This document shows positions 1 through 6,104 of a DNA stretch of 6,312 bases, piece by piece. Both the position numbers and the translations under genes were made by a program. The DNA comes from Bacillota bacterium. Lineage in GTDB: Bacteria; Bacillota; Desulfitobacteriia; Desulfitobacteriales; Desulfitobacteriaceae. How positions within the stretch are numbered: the stretch's first letter is position 1; the number at the start of each line of letters is the position of its first letter. The notes under the pieces are model-generated. The model saw only the letters and a list, made by a program, of their open reading frames with translations. It did no database searches and had not been told where the DNA came from. The stretch spans positions 1 to 6,312 of the forward strand of contig JAJZSC010000204.1 of the NCBI GenBank assembly GCA_021849995.1, read 5' to 3'.

Positions 1-612
1 TTTCCGTTCGATGGCTTCCCATAAGCGGATTTCGGCAGCAACTCTGCCCTGGAAATAGGTATAGATGCTTCGCCCGTCCGCTCTTTCTGGAGTTGCGGTC
101 AGTCCGAGTAACACCTTCTGTATATAATACTCTAAAAGTTCTTGGTAGGATGGGGCTGCGGCGTGATGGAATTCGTCAATCACAATATAATCATAGAAAT
201 CAGGCGAAGTGACCTCAGTCAAATCCTTAGAGTTGAAGGATTGGATAGAGACAAATAAATGGTCAAAGCTCTCTGGCTTTAGGCCACTAACCATCATCGA
301 GCCAAAGTTGAGATCCTTGAGTATCCCTCGAAAACAAGCCAAACTCTGACTTAATATTTCCTTTCGGTGGGCGACAAAGAGCAGTTTGTTGGGTCTATTG
401 GGGTTTGCCCTGCAAAAGTCCCGGTAATCAAAGGCAGCGATGACTGTCTTACCAGTACCAGTACCCGTGGCCGCAACGACCAGGTTTTTAAACGAGTGAT
501 GCACTTCCCGCTCAGCCTTCAATTTGTACTGAATTTCTTGCTGATAATAGTAAGGTTTAAGATCAAAGTGGAACGCTAAGTCATCGGCTTCATCCTGACT
601 GCTTCTTCTACC
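1..612 (-). pseudogene. SF2 (DEAD/DEAH-type) helicase of the PLD-DUF3427 family, 5'-truncated remnant, runs off the left edge
   Basis: On the minus strand an open frame of 204 codons runs from an in-frame TGA (613-615) to the window edge. It reads like the first half of an SF2 helicase core: LKPYYYQQEI (Q-motif-like entry), NLVVAATG...GKT (Walker A, about 442-480), LLFVAHRKEI (motif Ia), YIVIDEFHHAA (Walker B/DEAH-like, about 155-190) and LLGLTATPERADG (motif III, about 70-105), ending in AAEIRLWEA. This order and wording match helicases that carry an N-terminal PLD-like nuclease domain and a C-terminal DUF3427 domain, which are common in defence islands. The N-terminal domain is absent: there is no ATG before the helicase motifs, and the DNA beyond the stop is stop-rich. 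Walker A reads ATGTGTGKT rather than the usual ATGTGKT, owing to a tandem 6-bp repeat at 451-465. I infer a non-functional relic. An unusual TTG start is possible but has no ribosome-binding site I can point to. The rest of the gene lies outside the window. Confidence 0.75.
451..465 (-). repeat. 6-bp tandem duplication inside the helicase Walker A motif
   Basis: The plus strand reads ACCAGTACCAGTACC, two full copies of ACCAGT plus half of a third. On the coding (minus) strand this adds a Gly-Thr pair to the phosphate-binding loop, giving TGTGTGKT. The reading frame is kept, but the spacing of the P-loop is changed. Confidence 0.7.
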
Positions 613-967
613 TCAAAAATTCAATAGAAACCATGACTTCACCAAAATCAAATTTTTACATTTTGCACACCATGAGATAATAATTTGGTTTTCATTTCTT
701 TTGCCTATTCTTTAGCTACTTTCTTTGTTGAATAATTTAGTAAGCGGATATATTTCACCTTCTCTATATAATTAATTTTTCATTCTAGTGAGTTCTACAA
801 CAATTATGCAATCCCTTTATTCTTTCATTTGATATTTCTGACTTTAAAGTTCATCGAACGATAGGAATGGAAGCTGATGATTAGGTCTGTATTTCATTCT
901 CCGGAATTTTTGCTAAACCGTTCCCCAATATTCTTTAATAAAGTGCCTCTTCTAAAGACAAACCTTT
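613..967. other. A+T-rich intergenic DNA between the helicase remnant and the dnd promoter region
   Basis: All frames on both strands are broken by frequent stops, and I see no credible gene, tRNA or other structured RNA. A 14-codon minus-strand frame starting MKTKLLSHGV (around 690) and an 8-codon frame starting MVSIEF (around 630) are too short to support. One small dyad, GTTC-ATC-GAAC at 849-859, is present and is probably chance. No strong terminator (G+C-rich stem plus T-run) was found. Confidence 0.5.
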
Positions 968-1026
968 TCTCGGACGCATCCCCTCCCCCAACGGTGCCGT
1001 AGCGCTACATGGGCATTGTCCTTTCC
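968..1026. other. Short G+C-rich patch of unknown origin
   Basis: About 60 bases, from TCTCGGACGC to CTTTCCG, are clearly richer in G+C than the A+T-rich DNA on both sides. Within it lie the 10-bp palindrome GTAGCGCTAC (999-1008), an overlapping dyad ACGG-TG-CCGT (991-1000) and a C-run CCCCTCCCCC (980-989). No frame gives a recognisable protein. It could be a remnant of a mobile element or of a former gene end left at the cassette boundary. That is inference from composition and position only. Confidence 0.35.
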
Positions 1027-1027
1027 G

Positions 1028-1073
1028 AACTAGGTTAAGGAATGTAATAATTACCCATTTTCTTAACCTAGTT
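1028..1073. repeat. Perfect 12-bp inverted repeat with 22-nt spacer
   Basis: AACTAGGTTAAG at 1028-1039 is the exact reverse complement of CTTAACCTAGTT at 1062-1073. Inside the spacer is a second dyad, GTAAT-A-ATTAC (1044-1054). It lies roughly 50-100 bp upstream of the predicted dnd promoter. No T-run follows the right arm, so an intrinsic terminator is unlikely. A protein-binding site or a small element end are the better options. Confidence 0.6.
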
Positions 1074-1100
1074 AGTATTGTTTAGAGTAATTCAAACTGT

Positions 1101-1130
1101 ATTCAACATGTTCAGCAGAATTAGTTGAAT
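1101..1130. repeat. 7-bp inverted repeat whose right arm covers the -35 box
   Basis: ATTCAAC (1101-1107) and GTTGAAT (1124-1130) are exact reverse complements separated by 16 bp. The right arm contains the predicted -35 hexamer TTGAAT. The left arm overlaps an 8-bp palindrome AACATGTT (1105-1112). The arms are short in A+T-rich DNA, so chance is possible. Confidence 0.35.
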
Positions 1131-1153
1131 TAATATGGAAGTTAATTTATAAT
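1125..1153 (+). promoter_or_regulatory. Predicted sigma-A-type promoter of the dnd operon
   Basis: TTGAAT at 1125-1130 (four of six positions match TTGACA) is followed after exactly 17 bp by a perfect TATAAT at 1148-1153. The start site would fall near 1160, giving a leader of roughly 58 nt before the dndB ATG. This is the best promoter match I find in the intergenic region, and it is correctly oriented for the operon. Confidence 0.65.
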
Positions 1154-1162
1154 ACTTCCATA
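1134..1162. promoter_or_regulatory. Operator-like 9-bp inverted repeat enclosing the -10 box
   Basis: TATGGAAGT (1134-1142) and ACTTCCATA (1154-1162) are perfect reverse complements separated by 11 bp. Half-site centres are 20 bp apart, about two helical turns, as expected for a dimeric DNA-binding protein. The -10 hexamer lies in the spacer and the right arm covers the expected start site, so a bound protein would block initiation. The regulator is not identified. DndB has been reported to repress dnd genes in other bacteria, so it is one candidate, by inference only. Confidence 0.5.
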
Positions 1163-1192
1163 CATACTTTCATTTAGTTCCAATACTATTTA

Positions 1193-1203
1193 TTATACTT
1201 CCA
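1193..1203 (+). repeat. Third copy of the operator half-site just before the dndB ribosome-binding site
   Basis: TTATACTTCCA here matches TAATACTTCCA at 1150-1160 in 10 of 11 positions and carries the same ACTTCCA core as the inverted-repeat half-sites. It also contains TATACT (1194-1199), a possible weaker -10 box, though that would leave almost no leader before the Shine-Dalgarno site. Confidence 0.35.
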
Positions 1204-1206
1204 GAT

Positions 1207-1213
1207 TGGAGGT
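1207..1213 (+). promoter_or_regulatory. Shine-Dalgarno site that sets the dndB start
   Basis: TGGAGGT at 1207-1213 has its GGAGG core five bases before the ATG at 1218. The upstream in-frame TTG at 1206 overlaps this site, so the TTG cannot sensibly be the start. Confidence 0.8.
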
Positions 1214-1217
1214 CATT

Positions 1218-2273
1218 ATGAGAAAACAGGAAAAATTCTTTGAACTTCCAGCCGTAAAAGGTATTCAAGCTGGAAAGCCATATTACTCTGTCATGTGCCC
1301 CTTAGACATAGTGACAAAACTATTTAGCTATAACGACAGCTCTTTACCTCCAAACATGAGAGCACAAAGGGTTTTGAACAAACAACGCATTCCCGAAATG
1401 AAAGAGTACATATTAAAAAATCAAGATTGTTATGTTTTCTCTGCGCTGACCGCTTCAGTTGACGGAGATCTAGAATTTATTGCACATAAAAATAGCTCTG
1501 CTGGATATTTGAAAATCGCCATGGATTCCCGTATCATTATCAACGATGGACAACATCGCAGAGCCGCTATTGAGTCCGCTTTACAAGAGTGCCCTGAACT
1601 GAGGCATGAGGATATTTCCATAGTAATTTATTATGATTTGGGACTAAAACGCTCTCAGCAGATGTTTTCAGACCTTAACCGATATGCTTTACGTCCCACA
1701 ATGTCCTTAAACATTTTATACGACAACAGAGATGCATTTTCCGTCTTAGTCAAGGAATGTATTTCTGAAATACCTATTTTTTGTGGTAGTGTCGAGAATG
1801 AAAAATCAACCATATCCAATCGTTCAAAAGCCCTCTTCACATTAAGTGGGATTTTTCACGCCTCGAGAGACCTTATCCGAGGGGCTTCTTTTAGTGATGA
1901 AGAAACCCGAAAAACCATTATTTCTTTCTGGGATGCAGTTTCGCATAATATGCCACCATGGAAGAACGTAAAAACCAAAGCCATCTCTCCTGATCAATTT
2001 CGAAGAGATTATATATGCGCACATGCTATTACTCTCAAAGCACTTGGTGGTTTGGGGAATGCTCTGATTAATGAAATAACTACACAGGACGAATGGAAAG
2101 ATAAATTGAGTTTTCTACAGGAAATAAACTGGAACAAAGATAGCAAGGAACTACAAGGACTTGTTATATTGAATGGGCGTATATCATGTTCTCGCAACAA
2201 CCAAAAGGCTTTTACAGAATACTTGATTGAAAAGTCAAGTCTAGCAAAAATAGCAGAAAAGGTAAATATATGA
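1218..2273 (+). CDS. dndB: DNA phosphorothioation-associated DGQHR protein DndB
   Basis: The protein has 351 residues from the ATG at 1218. It belongs to the DGQHR-domain DndB family. The diagnostic DGQHR sequence, within IINDGQHRRAAIE, is at about residues 110-114, followed by QMFSDLNRYALRPT at about 148-161, a stretch typical of the family. No signal peptide or membrane segment is seen, so it should be cytoplasmic. In studied systems DndB is not needed for sulfur incorporation. It has been linked to DNA binding, to control of dnd expression, and to limiting how many sites are modified. I chose ATG 1218 over an in-frame TTG at 1206 because the TTG lies in the ribosome-binding site. The gene is first in the operon, and its TGA overlaps the dndC ATG (ATGA), suggesting coupled translation. 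Length is in the usual range. The family assignment is firm; the exact role here is inferred. Confidence 0.93.
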   Translation: MRKQEKFFELPAVKGIQAGKPYYSVMCPLDIVTKLFSYNDSSLPPNMRAQRVLNKQRIPEMKEYILKNQDCYVFSALTASVDGDLEFIAHKNSSAGYLKIAMDSRIIINDGQHRRAAIESALQECPELRHEDISIVIYYDLGLKRSQQMFSDLNRYALRPTMSLNILYDNRDAFSVLVKECISEIPIFCGSVENEKSTISNRSKALFTLSGIFHASRDLIRGASFSDEETRKTIISFWDAVSHNMPPWKNVKTKAISPDQFRRDYICAHAITLKALGGLGNALINEITTQDEWKDKLSFLQEINWNKDSKELQGLVILNGRISCSRNNQKAFTEYLIEKSSLAKIAEKVNI

Positions 2274-3772
2274 GTATAACAAAGCAAGATGTAACTAATT
2301 TATGTGAAATTATTAAAAAACTGTATCTAGAAGATGATATTCCATGGGTAGTCGGTTATTCTGGAGGAAAAGACAGCACCGCTACCTTACAGTTGGTATG
2401 GTTAGCTTTATCGGAACTTCCGCCAGATGTTCGTAAGAGAAAAACTGTACATGTGATCTGTACTGACACTTTAGTAGAATCACCCGTTGTTGCTAAGTGG
2501 GTAGAGATTTCATTGGAGCGAATGAAAAATAGGGCTAAAGACACCGATATGCCAATTGTTCCTCATAGATTGATTCCAGACTATAACGACACATTTTGGG
2601 TAAATCTTTTAGGAAGAGGATACCCCTACCCCCACACCAACTTCAGGTGGTGTACTGATCGTCTAAAAATTAAGCCGGCAAACACTTTTGTCCAAAACAT
2701 AGTCTCTTCATATGGAGAAGTCATTCTTCTTTTAGGCACGAGAAAGGCCGAAAGCGCCAATCGTGCCCGTACCATGCAACATTATGAAAATCTTCGAGTG
2801 CGTAATCACCTTAGCCCTAATGAATCGATGCAAAATGAGCTAGTTTTTTCTCCTATCGAAAACTGGACAGATGATGACGTCTGGCTGTTCTTAATGCAAT
2901 ATAAAAATCCATGGGGTCATTCTAATAAAGACTTGCTAACCATGTATCGAGGGGCCACCGAAGACGGTGAGTGCCCCCTCGTTATAAATTCAGATACCCC
3001 AAGTTGCGGTAAAAGTCGTTTTGGTTGCTGGGTCTGTACTATGGTAGAACAGGACAAATCTATGGCTGCTATGATTATGAATGACAGCGAAAAAGAATGG
3101 ATGACTCCATTACTTGAATTCAGAAATGAAATCGGCGATGCCGAAGCTGATAGATCAAGGCGAGACTTTAGAAGAATGACCGGTAATGCCCAAGTGTTCA
3201 AAGGACGTCTTGTACACGGTCCATATATAAAATCAGTACGTGAAACCTGGCTCAAAAAGTTACTCATGATCCAAACCGAAATCAACCAGAACGGACCAGA
3301 GGAATTTAGAAATCTTGAGCTGATAACAATAGAAGAACTGAATAAAATAAGGCAGATTTGGCTTGATGAAAAGCATGAATTTGACGACTCACTCCCTAGT
3401 ATCTATGAGGAGGTTACCGGAAGGGATTTTCCAGCTTCCCGTGCGCATATAGAAACTTCTTTTGGAAAAGCAGAATGGCAGATTCTTTCTGATGTTTGTC
3501 ATGCTCTATATCCTGATGAAAAACTTCTATTCGAAATGACAGCTCGCATTATTGATATTGAAAGAAAATCTTCCGACTTAAAGTTGAGAAGAGGTGTCTT
3601 AGGGGATATCGAAGCCCAAATAAAGCGTGGATTTTTCCGGGATGAAGAAGACGCTAAAATCTTTACACTTGATAAAATTCAACGCAAAAAAAATATGGGA
3701 GCTTCCTACGACAAAAAAGCAGAATCAGAGGAAGAACAATTATCTCTCTACGAAGTGGAGGACAATTTATAA
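2270..3772 (+). CDS. dndC: DndC, PP-loop ATP pyrophosphatase / PAPS-reductase-like Fe-S protein of DNA phosphorothioation
   Basis: The protein has 500 residues. The N-terminal half is a PAPS-reductase/adenine nucleotide alpha-hydrolase domain. The PP-loop SGGKDST is at residues 31-37, followed by VICTDTLVESP (63-72), RWCTDRLKI (126-134) and LLLGTRKAES (153-162). A cysteine group, ECPLV (C235), SCGKS (C246) and GCWVC (C253, C256), with C128 as a further candidate, fits the iron-sulfur cluster reported for this family. Together with DndA as sulfur donor, DndC is thought to activate and sulfurate the DNA backbone using ATP. The C-terminal part (about 330-500) is charged, has no motif I recognise, and ends in an acidic tail. 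The gene overlaps dndB by 4 bp and dndD by 1 bp. The ribosome-binding site is weak (AAAAGG), consistent with coupling to dndB translation. All expected catalytic and ligand residues appear intact. Confidence 0.95.
   Translation: MSITKQDVTNLCEIIKKLYLEDDIPWVVGYSGGKDSTATLQLVWLALSELPPDVRKRKTVHVICTDTLVESPVVAKWVEISLERMKNRAKDTDMPIVPHRLIPDYNDTFWVNLLGRGYPYPHTNFRWCTDRLKIKPANTFVQNIVSSYGEVILLLGTRKAESANRARTMQHYENLRVRNHLSPNESMQNELVFSPIENWTDDDVWLFLMQYKNPWGHSNKDLLTMYRGATEDGECPLVINSDTPSCGKSRFGCWVCTMVEQDKSMAAMIMNDSEKEWMTPLLEFRNEIGDAEADRSRRDFRRMTGNAQVFKGRLVHGPYIKSVRETWLKKLLMIQTEINQNGPEEFRNLELITIEELNKIRQIWLDEKHEFDDSLPSIYEEVTGRDFPASRAHIETSFGKAEWQILSDVCHALYPDEKLLFEMTARIIDIERKSSDLKLRRGVLGDIEAQIKRGFFRDEEDAKIFTLDKIQRKKNMGASYDKKAESEEEQLSLYEVEDNL
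3757..3761 (+). promoter_or_regulatory. Shine-Dalgarno site of dndD
   Basis: GGAGG lies inside the end of dndC, 10 bases before the dndD ATG at 3772. It supports independent initiation on top of the 1-bp stop/start overlap (TAATG). Confidence 0.7.
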
Positions 3773-5730
3773 TGAAAATATCACGCCTAACCCTCCACAA
3801 TTTTGGAATTTACGGAAATACAAATCAATTTGATTTTGCTAGTGATAAGCGGGTCACTTTAATTGGTGGTATGAACGGTCGCGGAAAAACCACAATTTTA
3901 GAAGCAATCCTTCTGGTTCTTTATGGAAGACGCTCCTTTGCTTTTGCAGAAAGCAAGTTATCCTTTCCAAACTACTTAAAAAGTCTTATAAATAGAGCTG
4001 ACGGTACAAATATGGCATCTATTGAGCTGCTCTTTGAACTTTCTTCAGACGAAGAAAAGAACTACTATAAAGTTAAAAGAGAATGGTCCTTGCACTTATC
4101 AAGTACCACTCTCAAAACAAGTGTCTACAAAAATAATACCTACGATCAAGTCCTTTCAGAAAATTGGAATATGTTTGTAGAAGAAATGCTTCCGAGTGCA
4201 ATTGCACCGTTTTTTTTCTTCGATGGTGAAAAAATATCAGAATTGGCTGTTTCAGATGACGACAACTATATGTTGAAATCAGTTAAAACCTTACTTGGAA
4301 TCGATGTGCTTGATCAAGCAATGTCAGACATCCAGCGGATCATTTCCAGTAAAAGGAAGATGATCAAATCGGATATTCACGCAAAAGAAATTGCTCTTTA
4401 CGACGAAAAAATAAAGAATGCAAATTTACTTGCCAAAGCAGCTAACGAGACTTTAGGACACTTAAAAATAGAAAATATTAATCTTACAGAAAAACTGGAG
4501 AATGCAGAAAATAACTTTATATCTATGGGGGGTAATTTAGCTTCATACCGAAAAGAGCTAATAAATAAGAAAAGCGCCATCGAAGACACTCTTGAAAAGT
4601 TAAATGATCAGCTTATGGACATAGTTTCTGAGGATCTTCCTCTTTTATTGGTGCTACCACTTCTCAAAGAGATTCTTCACGCTTCTAATCAGGAGCGTGA
4701 ACAAAAAGGAATTAAAGCTGCCCTTGCACAGTTGCCGAGTCTATATAGGGAATTTGATGAAACAAAAGATAAGGCAATTAACTTTGAAGAATTCATACAG
4801 TTTGTAACTAGTAGATCAATGGATGTACCAATGGTTTACAATCTATCAGAAGCCAGCTATTTACAATTAAAGATGCTTTGCGATTCTTTGCCAAGACGTC
4901 AGAAGAATGAGGCATTGCGTATTTTGGAGCAAAGAATGGATTTACTTAACCAATTAGCAGTCGCTGAAAATTATCTATCTATCAACATCGATGAAACCTC
5001 TACCAGTATTCAATACAAAAATATATTAGAGTTGACAGCAGAATTAGCAACTGTAAGGGAAAAACTACGCATTGCACAAGAGGAATACCATACGCAAAAT
5101 GCACGAATTGATAACCTCAAAAGTGAACAGCTTAAGGTAATTGAGAAGGCTGTAGCCAGTCTAGAAAACGTCGATGAAACCAAGCGAATCATAGCCTATG
5201 CTAAACGAACCTTACATGTGCTTCAGGAGTATAAAATCCATTTGCAGTTAACTAAGACAAGATATTTAGCGGAAACTATGACCAAATGCTTTAAACAAAT
5301 TGTCACTAAGAAAAATCTAATTGGGAACATTGAAATCGAACCAGAAACACTTAAATTCATTTACTTGAATCCAAATGGAGAACAGATTAATAGATCTTCT
5401 TTTTCTGCTGGTGAAAAGCAACTATTGATGATTGCAATGCTTTGGGCACTAGGCATTTGTTCTAAAAAGCAACTTCCTGTTATTATTGATACCCCTCTCG
5501 CTCGATTGGATAGTGCTCATCGCGAGTCGTTGATTACAAACTATATCCCCGAAGCCAGTGAGCAAACAATTCTTCTTTCTACCGATTCGGAAATCCATGG
5601 CAGATATTATGACTTGTTGCGTCCATATGTCGGGCAAGAATTCACTCTAAAATACAATGATTTAACTCAGCAGACCATTGTAGAAAAGGGTTATTTTGGA
5701 GGTGTGGAAAATGATTGTCAAACAGATTAA
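3772..5730 (+). CDS. dndD: DndD, SMC/Rad50-like ATPase of DNA phosphorothioation
   Basis: The protein has 652 residues with the split ABC ATPase layout of SMC/Rad50 proteins. The N-terminal lobe has LTLHNFGIY and Walker A GMNGRGKT (33-40). FFFFDGEKISELA (147-159) follows, a stretch typical of DndD. A long charged helical region predicted as coiled coil lies at about 180-500. The C-terminal lobe has the ABC signature FSAGEKQ (544-550), Walker B PVIIDTPLARLD (569-580) with the D-loop, and a switch segment ILLSTDSE (600-607). No CxxC zinc-hook motif occurs in the coiled coil, unlike Rad50. DndD supplies ATPase activity to the modification complex with DndC and DndE and may open or reshape DNA; the detailed role is not settled. 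The gene begins 1 bp inside the dndC stop, and its last 20 bp overlap dndE. All ATPase motifs look intact. Confidence 0.94.
   Translation: MKISRLTLHNFGIYGNTNQFDFASDKRVTLIGGMNGRGKTTILEAILLVLYGRRSFAFAESKLSFPNYLKSLINRADGTNMASIELLFELSSDEEKNYYKVKREWSLHLSSTTLKTSVYKNNTYDQVLSENWNMFVEEMLPSAIAPFFFFDGEKISELAVSDDDNYMLKSVKTLLGIDVLDQAMSDIQRIISSKRKMIKSDIHAKEIALYDEKIKNANLLAKAANETLGHLKIENINLTEKLENAENNFISMGGNLASYRKELINKKSAIEDTLEKLNDQLMDIVSEDLPLLLVLPLLKEILHASNQEREQKGIKAALAQLPSLYREFDETKDKAINFEEFIQFVTSRSMDVPMVYNLSEASYLQLKMLCDSLPRRQKNEALRILEQRMDLLNQLAVAENYLSINIDETSTSIQYKNILELTAELATVREKLRIAQEEYHTQNARIDNLKSEQLKVIEKAVASLENVDETKRIIAYAKRTLHVLQEYKIHLQLTKTRYLAETMTKCFKQIVTKKNLIGNIEIEPETLKFIYLNPNGEQINRSSFSAGEKQLLMIAMLWALGICSKKQLPVIIDTPLARLDSAHRESLITNYIPEASEQTILLSTDSEIHGRYYDLLRPYVGQEFTLKYNDLTQQTIVEKGYFGGVENDCQTD
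5698..5702 (+). promoter_or_regulatory. Shine-Dalgarno site that sets the dndE start
   Basis: GGAGG, inside the end of dndD, is eight bases before the ATG at 5711. An in-frame TTG at 5696 overlaps the site and would add five residues, but it has no ribosome-binding site of its own. Confidence 0.75.
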
Positions 5731-6103
5731 GTTACCAACTCAATCCAAGGACAAGCTTTCACGCCTCAAGGGAAAAACCGGCATACAGCACTGGAATATA
5801 CTTTGTCGCTGGGCATTATGCTTTTCCTTAAGCGAGAAAACTGTACCCACGGATTTTGATCTTCCAGCCGATAGTAACGTAGAAATGTCCTGGCATACAT
5901 TTGCCGGCGAGAACCATGAGATATATGATGCACTGATCCGAGCACGTTGTATCAAAGATGATCTTCCTACTGACGAAGAAACATTAGCAAAATACTTCAA
6001 GTTACATTTAAATCGTGGTATTGCATATTTGTCGGGCACTAATGTGATAAAGACTATTGATGACTTAGTAAACCTTGCATTGAAGAAGAGTCTGGAGGTA
6101 TGA
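5711..6103 (+). CDS. dndE: DndE, nicked-DNA-binding subunit of DNA phosphorothioation
   Basis: The protein has 130 residues from the ATG at 5711, close to the usual size of the family. Recognisable conserved stretches are the basic N-terminal segment SKDKLSRLKGKTG (12-24), followed directly by IQHWNILCRWALCFSL (25-40), then IYDALIRARC and HLNRGIAYLSG (99-109). In studied homologues DndE is a small helical protein that forms a tetramer and binds nicked double-stranded DNA through conserved lysines. The lysine-rich segment near residues 13-22 is the natural candidate for this here. I chose ATG 5711 because of the GGAGG eight bases upstream. The gene overlaps dndD by 20 bp, pointing to a shared transcript and a fixed ratio to DndD. 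No signal peptide or membrane segment is present. Identification is firm from both sequence and context. Confidence 0.92.
   Translation: MIVKQIKLPTQSKDKLSRLKGKTGIQHWNILCRWALCFSLSEKTVPTDFDLPADSNVEMSWHTFAGENHEIYDALIRARCIKDDLPTDEETLAKYFKLHLNRGIAYLSGTNVIKTIDDLVNLALKKSLEV
6094..6098 (+). promoter_or_regulatory. Shine-Dalgarno site of dndA
   Basis: GGAGG at the very end of dndE is six bases before the ATG at 6105. A nearer ATG at 6100 is followed at once by a stop (ATG AAA TGA) and is ruled out. Confidence 0.8.
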
Positions 6104-6104
6104 A

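Noticed and set aside
367..579. Plus-strand open frame of 70 codons
   Set aside because: It lies fully antisense to the helicase motifs and has no ribosome-binding site or recognisable content.
849..859. GTTC/GAAC pair as a phosphorothioation target site
   Set aside because: GAAC/GTTC is a modified motif in some dnd systems, but such a four-base pair is common by chance and the specificity here is unknown.
1028..1073. Rho-independent terminator
   Set aside because: The stem is not G+C-rich, the loop is 22 nt, and no T-run follows either arm.
1206..1217. TTG start giving DndB four extra residues
   Set aside because: The TTG overlaps the GGAGG that serves the ATG at 1218.
613..1217. CRISPR array or tRNA in the intergenic region
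   Set aside because: No regularly spaced repeats and no cloverleaf-forming sequence were seen.
3627..3833. 68-codon plus-strand frame across the dndC/dndD junction
   Set aside because: It is out of frame with two well-supported genes and has no conserved content.
5696..5710. TTG start giving DndE five extra residues
   Set aside because: The TTG overlaps the GGAGG that is correctly spaced for the ATG at 5711.
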